Source: Treponema sp. (GTDB lineage Bacteria; Spirochaetota; Spirochaetia; Treponematales; Breznakiellaceae). From it: DNA of 13,011 nucleotides. Each line of letters opens with the position of its first letter. Positions within the stretch are counted from its first letter, which is position 1. Below, in pieces: positions 1 to 6,285 of this stretch. Below the pieces are notes generated by a model. That model made no database searches. It saw only the letters and a program-made list of their open reading frames with translations, and was not told where the DNA came from. The position numbers and the translations under genes were made by a program. The stretch covers positions 1 to 13,011 of the forward strand of contig JAISRW010000084.1 in the NCBI GenBank assembly GCA_031273405.1. The letters run 5' to 3'.

Positions 1-1
1 C

Positions 2-970
2 CAGTGGATGAAGGAATACGCGGAGGCCGGTTACATCCTTCCTCTGGATGATTATATCAAAAGCGCGGGGCTGGATCTTGGTATCTATGCCCAGGGGCTT
101 TTGGACGGCTGTGTGTTCAACAATAAGACCTACGGCCTGCCCACCTTTGCCCAGACCCTGATCCTCGCCTACGACAGCGAAGCCTTTGCCCAGGCGGGCG
201 TCAAGGTTCCAACCAATGCGGAAGAGCTGGTGGAAGCGGCCAGGTATTTTAAACAGCGCGGTTCGGGAATCGCCATCCCCGCCCGGCAGGGAACCGCGGC
301 GGTTACGCTGTTTTCGCAATTGTTATTTTCCGACGGGGGCTATTTCTTTGACAAAAACGGCAGACTGGACATAACAAGCCCCGAGGCCATATACGCGGCA
401 ACCGTCTACGACCGGCTGGTGGACAATTCCGTGGAAGGCAGTACGGCCTGGCACCATGACGAAACGGCGGAGGCGGTGAGAATGAAAAACGCCCCTATCG
501 GTACTATCATGAGTGGCCTGGCGAACCAGAACGCTGACCCTGAACGTTCCCTGATTGTCAACACCGTCAAATACGCCCCCCTGGCGGGAAGAAGCGGCAA
601 GGCCGCGGCCTCCAACACCTTCTGGGTATGGGCGGTGGCAAAGAATTCCGCCAACCCCGCAGGAGCCGCCCAGTATTGTATCTGGATGACCAGCCCGGAA
701 GTTGAAAAAAGGCAAACCCTGGCGGATCAGCAGATAAGCGCGATCAATGCCCTGAGCAGCGACAGGGAAGTTCTCGCCAAAGCCCCTTTCCTTCCGGTGG
801 TCATGGAACAGCTTGCCAACGGAAAAATTGAGCCACCCCTGCTGAGCTTCAGCGCCTTTAGGGCCGATCTGGTAGTGGCCCTTTCGGAAATCGCCACCAC
901 CAGCGCCTCTCCCGCCGATGTGCTGGGCCGCTTACAGAAGAAATATGAAAATACCGATTTTAGTAAATAA
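2..970 (+). CDS. Sugar ABC transporter solute-binding protein (5' partial)
   Basis: The reading frame is already open at the window edge, so the N-terminus and lipoprotein signal lie upstream; about 323 residues of a family usually 400-450 long are visible. It reads like a family 1 extracellular solute-binding protein (MalE/UgpB type). Seen are a YGLPTFAQTLILAYD segment (the strand where these proteins name the ligand-side lobe), a PTNAEELVEAARYF helix, and a C-terminal WVWAVAKNSANPAGAAQYCIWM segment typical of the hinge and last lobe. In this family the protein captures a sugar or oligosaccharide outside the inner membrane and delivers it to the permease pair. It is followed 54 nt later by a permease gene on the same strand, as expected for such an operon. 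The exact sugar cannot be read from the sequence. The internal ATG at 8 is not a start. Confidence 0.85.
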   Translation, partial: QWMKEYAEAGYILPLDDYIKSAGLDLGIYAQGLLDGCVFNNKTYGLPTFAQTLILAYDSEAFAQAGVKVPTNAEELVEAARYFKQRGSGIAIPARQGTAAVTLFSQLLFSDGGYFFDKNGRLDITSPEAIYAATVYDRLVDNSVEGSTAWHHDETAEAVRMKNAPIGTIMSGLANQNADPERSLIVNTVKYAPLAGRSGKAAASNTFWVWAVAKNSANPAGAAQYCIWMTSPEVEKRQTLADQQISAINALSSDREVLAKAPFLPVVMEQLANGKIEPPLLSFSAFRADLVVALSEIATTSASPADVLGRLQKKYENTDFSK

Positions 971-1013
971 CGGAACGTCTGTTCATTAATGAGTCCGCAT
1001 AAGGCGTTTTTTC

Positions 1014-1019
1014 AGGAGG
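1014..1019 (+). promoter_or_regulatory. Ribosome binding site of the MalF-type permease
   Basis: AGGAGG lies 5 nt before the ATG at 1025. It decides that start over the in-frame ATG at 989, whose extra twelve residues (MSPHKAFFQEED) are unlike a permease N-terminus and whose last codons encode this very ribosome binding site. Confidence 0.75.
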
Positions 1020-1024
1020 AGGAC

Positions 1025-1657
1025 ATGAAACAGAAAACCTTTGAATGGTCCCTGGAGCGGGGAGACCTGCTTCCCCTCCTCCTGATGCTTCCCGCGCTGG
1101 CAGTCATCCTCTGTATCATGGTAGCGCCTCTGGGCTACGGCTTTTTTTTAAGTTTTTTTAACGCCCGGTTTGGGACGGCGGATTATGCCGAATCTTTCGC
1201 GGGTCTTGAAAACTACATCCGGTTTTTTAAGGACCCCACAGCCCGGAAGGCCGTATTCAATACCCTGTATTTTTCCTTCGGGGCAATCGGCGGGGAGTTT
1301 TTTCTGGGAACCCTCTGCGCGGTATTCCTGGTCAAAATCAAACGGACATGGGCGGCGGTTTTGCGGCCCATAGTAACCATACCGCTCCTGATTTCCCCGG
1401 TGGTGGTGGGCCTTATCTGGCGCTATATCTACGATCCCAGGGGCATCCTGTACTGGTTTCTCGGGCTTTTCGGACTGGGAATGGGCCAATTCCCCGGAGT
1501 TACCGCGGCTTCCACCTCGATGTTATCTGTTATCATAGCCCATTGCTGGCAGGTAACCCCCTTCGTCGTCATCGTATTAACCGCCGGTTTGTTGTCCATC
1601 CCGGATGAATATTATGAGGCGGCGAAAATTGACGGGGCCGGGGCCTTTTCAATATGA
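1025..1657 (+). CDS. MalF-type sugar ABC permease, truncated at the EAA loop
   Basis: This 210-residue reading frame matches the first two-thirds of a MalF/UgpA-type inner-membrane permease. It has an N-terminal membrane helix (LLPLLLMLPALAVILCIMVA), the ENYIRFFKDPTARKAVFNTL periplasmic segment, and further helices around VTIPLLISPVVVGLIWRYIY. It then reaches the cytoplasmic EAA motif (DEYYEAAKIDGAG), which docks onto the ATPase subunit. A normal protein would continue for about 75 residues and two more helices. Here TGA follows after GAGAFSI, and a +1 frame continues directly into a MalG-type EAA loop. So the 3' end of this gene and the 5' part of the next appear deleted. The product alone should not assemble a working importer. 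The start is set by a strong ribosome binding site. Confidence 0.8.
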   Translation: MKQKTFEWSLERGDLLPLLLMLPALAVILCIMVAPLGYGFFLSFFNARFGTADYAESFAGLENYIRFFKDPTARKAVFNTLYFSFGAIGGEFFLGTLCAVFLVKIKRTWAAVLRPIVTIPLLISPVVVGLIWRYIYDPRGILYWFLGLFGLGMGQFPGVTAASTSMLSVIIAHCWQVTPFVVIVLTAGLLSIPDEYYEAAKIDGAGAFSI

Positions 1658-1985
1658 GCTTATCGAATCCGCCGGTATAGTCGGCTGCTCCCGGATCACA
1701 ATTTTCGCCCTCATCATCATGCCCCTGCTGAAACCGGCGATAGCCTCCGCCGTTATTCTGATGATGCAAAGTTCCTGGAACGAACTTATTTTCTCGCTCC
1801 AGTTAACCAACCTGAACACCTACCCCTTAACCGCAGGCATAGCCCGTTATGTGGGGGCCGTCTCGGTGGATTGGGGCAAGCGCAGCGCCGCCGCGGCCAT
1901 AACCATGGCGCCCATTATCATCATCGGTTTTTTTATGCAGAAATACCTGGTCGGCGGCATGACCTCGGGCGCGGTAAAGGGTTAG
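1647..1985 (+). pseudogene. MalG-type sugar ABC permease, C-terminal remnant
   Basis: The frame read from 1647 gives a typical MalG/UgpE C-terminus. It has an EAA loop (YELIESAGIVGCSR), the IIMPLLKPAIASAVI helix, the SWNELIFSLQL segment, the TYPLTAGIARY segment and the ending MTSGAVKG, which is very characteristic of this subunit family. About 112 residues remain of a usual 275-300, so the first four helices are missing. No ribosome binding site or plausible start serves this frame, and it differs from the upstream permease frame by +1. The fragment is probably untranslated unless frameshifting occurs near the TTTT run at 1646-1649. A single-base deletion there would give a chimera of about 320 residues with two EAA loops. 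Confidence 0.8.
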
Positions 1986-2066
1986 GCCGTGTTATTTGCG
2001 CGTGGGACTACAGAGCGCCCTTTCCCGATCCTTCATGCTTATTTGCGGGTCAAGTTTAGCCGGCCG

Positions 2067-2095
2067 GCCGGGCAAGGCCGTTCGCTATGCCCGGC
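2067..2095. terminator. Possible hairpin between convergent genes
   Basis: GCCGGGC (2067-2073) pairs with GCCCGGC (2089-2095) around a 15-nt loop. It lies between the permease remnant and the converging corrinoid-protein gene, whose stop codon is at 2101-2103. There is no T tract on either side, so a terminator role is only suggested by position. Confidence 0.3.
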
Positions 2096-2100
2096 GGCGA

Positions 2101-2757
2101 TTATGCTGTGCGGGCTTCCGTGGAGCTTTCAAAATACGCGGCGGCCATTTCGGCGGCGCTTATAACGTCGGGGGCGTACATATCCGCCCCGATGCAGCGG
2201 CAGAACTGAACGGTAACGGGGCCGCCGGAGATCAGGATTTTCACCGTGTTCCGGATCTGCGCCGAGGTTGCCGCCTGGACCAGGGATTTCATCTGGGGCA
2301 TGTAAGTGGTAAGGGCCGCCGAGCAGGCGATGATTTGGGCTTTCTCCTCTATGGCCGCGGTAATGAGCTGCCCTGTGGAAACGCTTACTCCCAGATCGAC
2401 CACTCTGAGCCCCAGCCCCTGCATCATAATAGAGGTGAGGTTTTTTTCCCTTTCCAGGATGTCCCCTTCCAGGGTTCCGACAACCACCGTTCCCTTGGGG
2501 GCTATTATTCTGCTGTCGAGGTAGGATTGTATGATTTGTATTCCCATGTTCATTGCCCGCTCGGCAACGAGAAGTTCGGGAACGGAAATTTCGTTTTTTC
2601 GGAACCGCCTATCCACGGCGGTCATGCCCGCGATTATTCCCTCTTTCACAATACAGCCGATGCCGCAATCTTCGCTGATTGCCCGGCTGATAAGGCAAGA
2701 AACCTCTTTCGCTTTTCCTGCCTGGATATTTTCCGCAATTTTACTCAGATCCGTCAT
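2101..2757 (-). CDS. Methyltransferase-type corrinoid protein lacking the cobalt-ligand His
   Basis: This 218-residue protein has the two-domain layout of MtaC/MtbC-type corrinoid proteins, which carry a methyl group on cobalamin between a substrate methyltransferase and a second methyltransferase. The helical cap domain is about residues 1-85 (ISVPELLVAERAMNMGIQII). The Rossmann B12-binding domain is about 88-210, with VVVGTLEGDI, SAALTTYM and ISGGPVT...GADMYAPD in the usual order. The hallmark motif GDxHxxG is broken: residues 98-104 read GDILERE, so the axial-ligand His is Leu101 and the Gly is Glu104. It may bind cobamide in another mode, bind a different ligand, or have no cofactor. No methyltransferase gene is adjacent. 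It is the last gene of a run with two PocR-AraC regulators (78-nt gap), which suggests a regulatory or sensory role; that part is inference. Confidence 0.8.
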   Translation of the reverse strand: MTDLSKIAENIQAGKAKEVSCLISRAISEDCGIGCIVKEGIIAGMTAVDRRFRKNEISVPELLVAERAMNMGIQIIQSYLDSRIIAPKGTVVVGTLEGDILEREKNLTSIMMQGLGLRVVDLGVSVSTGQLITAAIEEKAQIIACSAALTTYMPQMKSLVQAATSAQIRNTVKILISGGPVTVQFCRCIGADMYAPDVISAAEMAAAYFESSTEARTA

Positions 2758-2763
2758 TTTGTA

Positions 2764-2769
2764 CTCCTT
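2764..2769 (-). promoter_or_regulatory. Ribosome binding site of the corrinoid-protein gene
   Basis: On the minus strand AAGGAG lies 6 nt before the ATG at 2757. The alternative TTG at 2772 overlaps this site (its next two codons are AAG GAG), so the ATG is preferred and the protein begins MTDLSKIAEN. Confidence 0.8.
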
Positions 2770-2835
2770 CAACTCATTACCCTGATCATATCAAATCGTG
2801 CTCCGGTTTATTGTTATCTATTCAAGCCGGGAGTA

Positions 2836-4320
2836 TTATTTTTTGATAAGGATCCTGTATGCATCTGAGAAATTACCCTCTGTCATTTCGTCGGTGAGCA
2901 TACCGTTTTGGCGGGAACGGAATTCTCCCGGGCTGAGGCCGGTAAAACTTTTGAATGTTTTTGAGAACCAGCTTTGATCTTCAAATCCGCAGAGGCCGGC
3001 TATTTTGCACAACGGAGAATCCGTTTGTATCAGCAATTGAAGCGCTCTTTCAACCCTTAAGCGGTTAAGATGACTGGAGAGGTTCTCGCCCATCTCTTCT
3101 TTGAAGAGGGTGCTAAAATAGGGAGACGAAAAACCCGAAATATCGGCGAGCTCTTTGAGGCTGATTTTCCGGCTGAAATTTTCTTTGATATATTGTTCGG
3201 CTTTTTTTAAAACCGCCCCGTGGCGTATACCCTTGAAAGAAGAAATTTTTTCCGCCGCCCTGTCCGCGATAGTGTAGAGGGTGTCCGTAAGCTCTTCGAT
3301 GTTTTTCGCCTGCCGGATTTGCCTGAGATAAGAGCTGCTGGTTTCGGGGATGTTCTTTTCGCTGCTGATGGCGCTGCCGGAATGGCAGATAAGGGCCACC
3401 AGCTCTATGGCCCGGAACTGGATAAATCTGAATTCATCAGGATTGGAAAAAACCAAAACCGCCAGAATCTCGTTCAGGATGCTGCGGGCGGTTTTTGTAT
3501 CCCCCTGGCGCAGGGCCGCAAGGAACTGGCGCTCCTTGTCCAGAGGATAGTCCGGAGAGGGGCCGTCGGAGGGATACCTGCTTTTCAGGTCTTCGATCTT
3601 TGCGGAAAGCTCCTCCTGCTGCTCCGCCCGGCGGCGCAGGGTTTTGTAATAATCCCCTGTTCCCGGGGAAAGAGATTCGGCGCAGATGAGCAAAAGCTCC
3701 GCCAGGGCTTCGATTTTTTGTGAATCTCCCCGGGGGAACACGGATAGCCGTCTTTTAAGTTCTTCCGTCTCGGGGCTTTTCCCCATGCGGTCGATCTGTG
3801 CCGCGGCTTCTTCGCCGCTGATGCCGAGAAAGCCGCTGCTGATGAGAGCGCCTATAAAGCGGCTGCCGGCATAGATGGGGCTGGTCCAAAAGAGGAATCC
3901 CATTTTGCACATATAAATACAGGAGCCCCCGGAACGCCGGGCTCCCTGTATGGCGTTGGCGTGCATTTCGCCGCAGGGCATCTGCTGTTCGGGATCCGTA
4001 ACTTTGTTCGCCGTTGTTTGAGTTTGGCATTTTACACAGCAAAGACAGGTGTTTAGAAGATCCGGGCTTATTTCGGGAATAGCCGGATAATTATGATCCT
4101 GGACGCAGACCAAGGAACCTGTAGCCTTGGCATAGTCGGCGATAATTTTACGCGCCTTAAGCAGCACGGGGTCGGTCCTGCTCTGGGCTTCCTGTAAACG
4201 GCCTCGTTTTGCGCCGCTCTTGGTTTTTCGTTTCCGAGACGAATAAGGTTCTTTTAAATAGCCGGAATGAAGAAAACCCCGGTTATTGGAGCCCGCTCCG
4301 GTTTTGTTAGTATTGTTCAT
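2836..4320 (-). CDS. PocR-domain AraC-family transcriptional regulator (second copy)
   Basis: The 494-residue protein has three visible parts. Residues about 52-220 look like a PocR ligand-binding domain. They are rich in cysteine (CLCCVKC at 92-98, C116, C134, C138) and contain the conserved CKMGFLFWTSPIYAG segment. Residues about 226-365 are helical, with a charged coil and an FLAALRQGD...FRFIQFRAIELVAL block. Residues about 370-470 are an AraC-type double helix-turn-helix (ISLKELADISGFSSPYFS and AGLCGFEDQSWFSKTFK). PocR itself is the regulator of propanediol use and cobalamin synthesis in enteric bacteria; the ligand here is unknown. It follows its paralogue by 29 nt and precedes an atypical corrinoid protein. 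GGAGG lies about 12 nt before the ATG, a rather long spacing. The basic N-terminal ~45 residues have no clear domain. Confidence 0.85.
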   Translation of the reverse strand: MNNTNKTGAGSNNRGFLHSGYLKEPYSSRKRKTKSGAKRGRLQEAQSRTDPVLLKARKIIADYAKATGSLVCVQDHNYPAIPEISPDLLNTCLCCVKCQTQTTANKVTDPEQQMPCGEMHANAIQGARRSGGSCIYMCKMGFLFWTSPIYAGSRFIGALISSGFLGISGEEAAAQIDRMGKSPETEELKRRLSVFPRGDSQKIEALAELLLICAESLSPGTGDYYKTLRRRAEQQEELSAKIEDLKSRYPSDGPSPDYPLDKERQFLAALRQGDTKTARSILNEILAVLVFSNPDEFRFIQFRAIELVALICHSGSAISSEKNIPETSSSYLRQIRQAKNIEELTDTLYTIADRAAEKISSFKGIRHGAVLKKAEQYIKENFSRKISLKELADISGFSSPYFSTLFKEEMGENLSSHLNRLRVERALQLLIQTDSPLCKIAGLCGFEDQSWFSKTFKSFTGLSPGEFRSRQNGMLTDEMTEGNFSDAYRILIKK

Positions 4321-4349
4321 GATATTCTGCCGCCTCCCTGGCCTGTTGC

Positions 4350-5900
4350 CTAAAGCGTATTTCCCCCGAGTTTCCGGTATTTACTGGGACTCATTCCGGA
4401 GAAATTTTTAAAGATTTTAGAAAACCAGCTTTTATCCGCAAAACCGCAGGCCTTCGCTATCGCGTCCAGTGGTAATTCGGTTTCCGACAGCATTATCGCG
4501 GCTTTTTCTGCCCTGAGCCGGTTAAGATGGGCCGAAAGATTTTCCTTCATCTCTTCTTTGAAAATGGAACTGAAATAAGGCGCCGCAAGCCCCGAAGCGC
4601 CGGCGATTTCCTTGAGGCTTATTTTTCTGGTGTAATTTTTCCAGATGAACCGCTCTGCCCGGTGCAGGGCTGTGGCGTGGCGTATCCCTTTGAAGAAGAA
4701 CACATCGCTTGCCATGTTTTCTATAATCCTCCGAAGGTTTTTGACCAACTCTTCTATGCTTTGGGATTCCTGGAGCCGTTTGATAGAGCGGCTGTTGGCT
4801 TCCAAGGCTTTTGAATTTTCAGAACCATTGCCGATTCCTGTCCTGGAAAGAAGGGTTACCAGATCTATGGCCCGAAACTGGATAAATTCAAAATCATCGC
4901 CTCCGGCGGCGCGGAAAATATCTATTAGCTCATCGAGGATTTTAAGCCCCCCGTTTATATCCCCCTGACGCAGGGCCGCCAGGAACAGCCGCTCTTTATC
5001 GAGGGAGCAGCCGCCTTCGGCAGCGTTTTGGTTCCCCCGTTTTTGGGGGACCTGATCCCCGGCGGGTTCCTCCGCTATAGCCGCGTCCGACTCCTGCCGG
5101 TCAGGGCCTTTGTCCGGTTCCAGGCTGGTTTCGCGGCTTCCGGAAATAACGCCAACGCAGGTCATGAGTATTTTTGCCAAAGATTTAACTTCATCGGGAT
5201 CTTTTTCGGGAATCTCTTTCAGGAGATCGGGAAGGTCTCCGGCATCAGCCCCGGCGCCGCAAAAAGCGCGGATTTTTTCTTCCGCCTTTTCCCGTTTGAT
5301 TCCCAGCACATACCCCGCGATAACCAAACCGACATGCCGGCCCCCGGAAAAGAGAGGGCACGCCCAGAAGGTGAAACCCATTTTGCAGAGATAGATATAG
5401 GCTCCTCCCATGCGCCGGGATTCGCAGGCGTCGTTTATGTGTTTTTGTATGCAGGGGTATTCTTCACCGGCCCGGGTTTCGGAAGAAGCGGAAGCGTGGG
5501 TCTTGCAGAATTCACAAAACCCGGGATTTTTTTTATCCCTGCCGAAGGGGTTTATCCCCTTCGCTTCGACCCGTGGGAGCTTTATGGCGCTTAAAGCGGA
5601 CGTTTGGCCCGAGGTATTAAACCCCTGAGCGCGGCCGTCTTTCGGGAACAACATACCGTGGACCAAAGTCCGATGCTCTTCAGGTTGATTTTGAACGGAC
5701 TCTATCGAATGGCCGGAGAGATCCCGCACCGATACGGTACATCCTGTAGCCTCTTCGTAATATTTAAGCGCTTTCTGGGCTTTCTCCAAAAGCGGCGTGA
5801 TTTCTCTGCGATCAATAACCGAGGCTTCGGCGCGAGCTCCGATCCGGGCTCCGACGGGAACTTCAATCGAGTCTTCTTGTTTATGCTTTATAGGAAACAT
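4350..5900 (-). CDS. PocR-domain AraC-family regulator carrying two repeat insertions
   Basis: The 516-residue protein is a paralogue of its downstream neighbour. A Cys-rich PocR domain lies at about residues 38-255 (FCEFC at 128-132, then YIYLCKMGFTFWACPLFSGG). A helical block at about 298-400 contains SLDKERLFLAALRQGD and FEFIQFRAIDLVTL. An AraC DNA-binding domain is at about 410-510. Residues 90-120 are encoded by a palindromic repeat found elsewhere in the window as intergenic DNA, and the neighbour has no such segment. A longer frame from a TTG at 5996 exists, but its first 32 residues come from an inserted element, so ATG 5900 is chosen, with GAAGGA 10 nt upstream. The ancestral start was probably at 6064, before the insertion. 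Residues 255-297 form a charged, low-complexity linker. It likely heads a three-gene minus-strand operon. Confidence 0.85.
   Translation of the reverse strand: MFPIKHKQEDSIEVPVGARIGARAEASVIDRREITPLLEKAQKALKYYEEATGCTVSVRDLSGHSIESVQNQPEEHRTLVHGMLFPKDGRAQGFNTSGQTSALSAIKLPRVEAKGINPFGRDKKNPGFCEFCKTHASASSETRAGEEYPCIQKHINDACESRRMGGAYIYLCKMGFTFWACPLFSGGRHVGLVIAGYVLGIKREKAEEKIRAFCGAGADAGDLPDLLKEIPEKDPDEVKSLAKILMTCVGVISGSRETSLEPDKGPDRQESDAAIAEEPAGDQVPQKRGNQNAAEGGCSLDKERLFLAALRQGDINGGLKILDELIDIFRAAGGDDFEFIQFRAIDLVTLLSRTGIGNGSENSKALEANSRSIKRLQESQSIEELVKNLRRIIENMASDVFFFKGIRHATALHRAERFIWKNYTRKISLKEIAGASGLAAPYFSSIFKEEMKENLSAHLNRLRAEKAAIMLSETELPLDAIAKACGFADKSWFSKIFKNFSGMSPSKYRKLGGNTL
5541..5632 (-). repeat. 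Palindromic repeat translated in frame inside the PocR regulator
   Basis: Read on the gene's strand, this 92-bp stretch matches the intergenic repeat at 12801-12910. Counting from GGGGTTTAATACC, 58 of the first 67 positions are identical. An 18-nt gap then keeps the frame, and both copies end ACCCCTTCGGC. Internal hairpins are shared (GCTTTA/TAAAGC, and a weakened CGGGCC/GTCCGC pair). It encodes residues 90-120, including GFNTSGQTSALSAIKL; the intergenic copy in the same frame would read GFNTSDQRSALSALKL. The resemblance is to the habit of Rickettsia palindromic elements, not to their sequence. Confidence 0.85.
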
Positions 5901-5916
5901 AAATTTAGTATCCTTC

Positions 5917-6054
5917 GGGGCTTTTCCAAAACTGAAGTTTTGGGAAAGCGACCTTAAATTTAGGAGAAAAAGCGGGCTGCCGACCGCTTTTTCCAAGAGC
6001 CTGTCCAGAAACCGTGCGCTTTTAGCGCACAGTTAATTAGTTTTGGGACAGGCT
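5917..6054 (-). mobile_element. MITE-like palindromic element, copy B, inserted at the start of the regulator gene
   Basis: This element of about 137 bp is homologous to the one at 10870-11000 and lies in the same orientation relative to the downstream gene. Hairpins on the gene strand, in order: a nested one (outer 5997-6006 with 6046-6055, inner GTGCGC/GCGCAC at 6014-6030); a perfect 10-bp GAAAAAGCGG stem (5966-5975 with 5984-5993); and a 13-bp stem with TGAA loop (5920-5932 with 5937-5949, one G-T pair). The flanks carry a direct repeat GAAGGA (6054-6059 and 5911-5916) that fits a 5-6 bp target duplication. Removing the insert joins an upstream start to the gene in frame. No coding capacity for a transposase is present, so it would be mobilised in trans. 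Confidence 0.75.
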
Positions 6055-6064
6055 CCTTCATCAT
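5960..6064 (-). CDS. Short upstream ORF: displaced original start of the PocR regulator
   Basis: On the minus strand AGGAG (6071-6075) lies 6 nt before tandem ATG ATG (6059-6064), the best translation start in this neighbourhood. The frame enters the inserted element after four codons and ends at TAA 5960-5962 after 34 residues (MMKEPVPKLINCAL...). It is most likely the decapitated original start of the regulator and not a selected gene. If the element and one target copy are removed, the frame reads MMKDTKFMFPIK and runs straight into the regulator. It may still be translated and could influence translation of the downstream ATG at 5900, 59 nt after its stop. Confidence 0.6.
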   Translation of the reverse strand: MMKEPVPKLINCALKAHGFWTGSWKKRSAARFFS

Positions 6065-6091
6065 CCCTTTCTCCTGATTATATTCTTACTC

Positions 6092-6097
6092 ATTATA
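6092..6097 (-). promoter_or_regulatory. Possible -10 box for the regulator operon
   Basis: TATAAT on the minus strand, placed so that a transcript would begin near 6085 and include the AGGAG at 6071-6075. No good -35 box stands 16-18 bp upstream (ATTAGG/TTAGGG only). The site is nearly palindromic and could also serve the plus strand. Confidence 0.3.
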
Positions 6098-6143
6098 ATT
6101 TGGACGGAATACACCCTAATGGCGTTTTTTATTCATATTGAGA

Positions 6144-6184
6144 GTTTGATCGAAGGTTTGATTGATCGAAAGTTTGACTGATCC
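6144..6184 (+). repeat. Three imperfect direct repeats upstream of fliG
   Basis: Three adjacent units start GTTTGA at 6144, 6156 and 6172 and carry GATC cores (GTTTGATCGAAG, GTTTGATTGATCGAAA, GTTTGACTGATCC). They sit about 100-140 bp before the fliG start in an AT-rich leader. They could be an operator or simply degenerate repeats; no recognised binding site matches. Confidence 0.4.
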
Positions 6185-6285
6185 TTTGATACCCTGGGGC
6201 AAGGCTTAAACTTGATCCTCAATTTTGCGAAGCCCCGGCTTGCCACTTATTGCCTAGGGACAAGGAATCAGCTTATTATTGCGGC

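Noticed and set aside
1996..2868. 290-codon plus-strand frame across the corrinoid-protein gene
   Set aside because: It is antisense to a clear corrinoid protein, its product has no recognisable family, and its openness follows from GC-rich codon use on the other strand.
5901..5996. N-terminal extension of the PocR regulator from a TTG at 5996
   Set aside because: These 32 residues come from the inserted palindromic element and no ribosome binding site serves the TTG.
6174..6193. Promoter for fliG with TTGACT and GATACC
   Set aside because: The spacing between the boxes is about 9 bp, far too short, and no flagellar sigma-28 motif was found.
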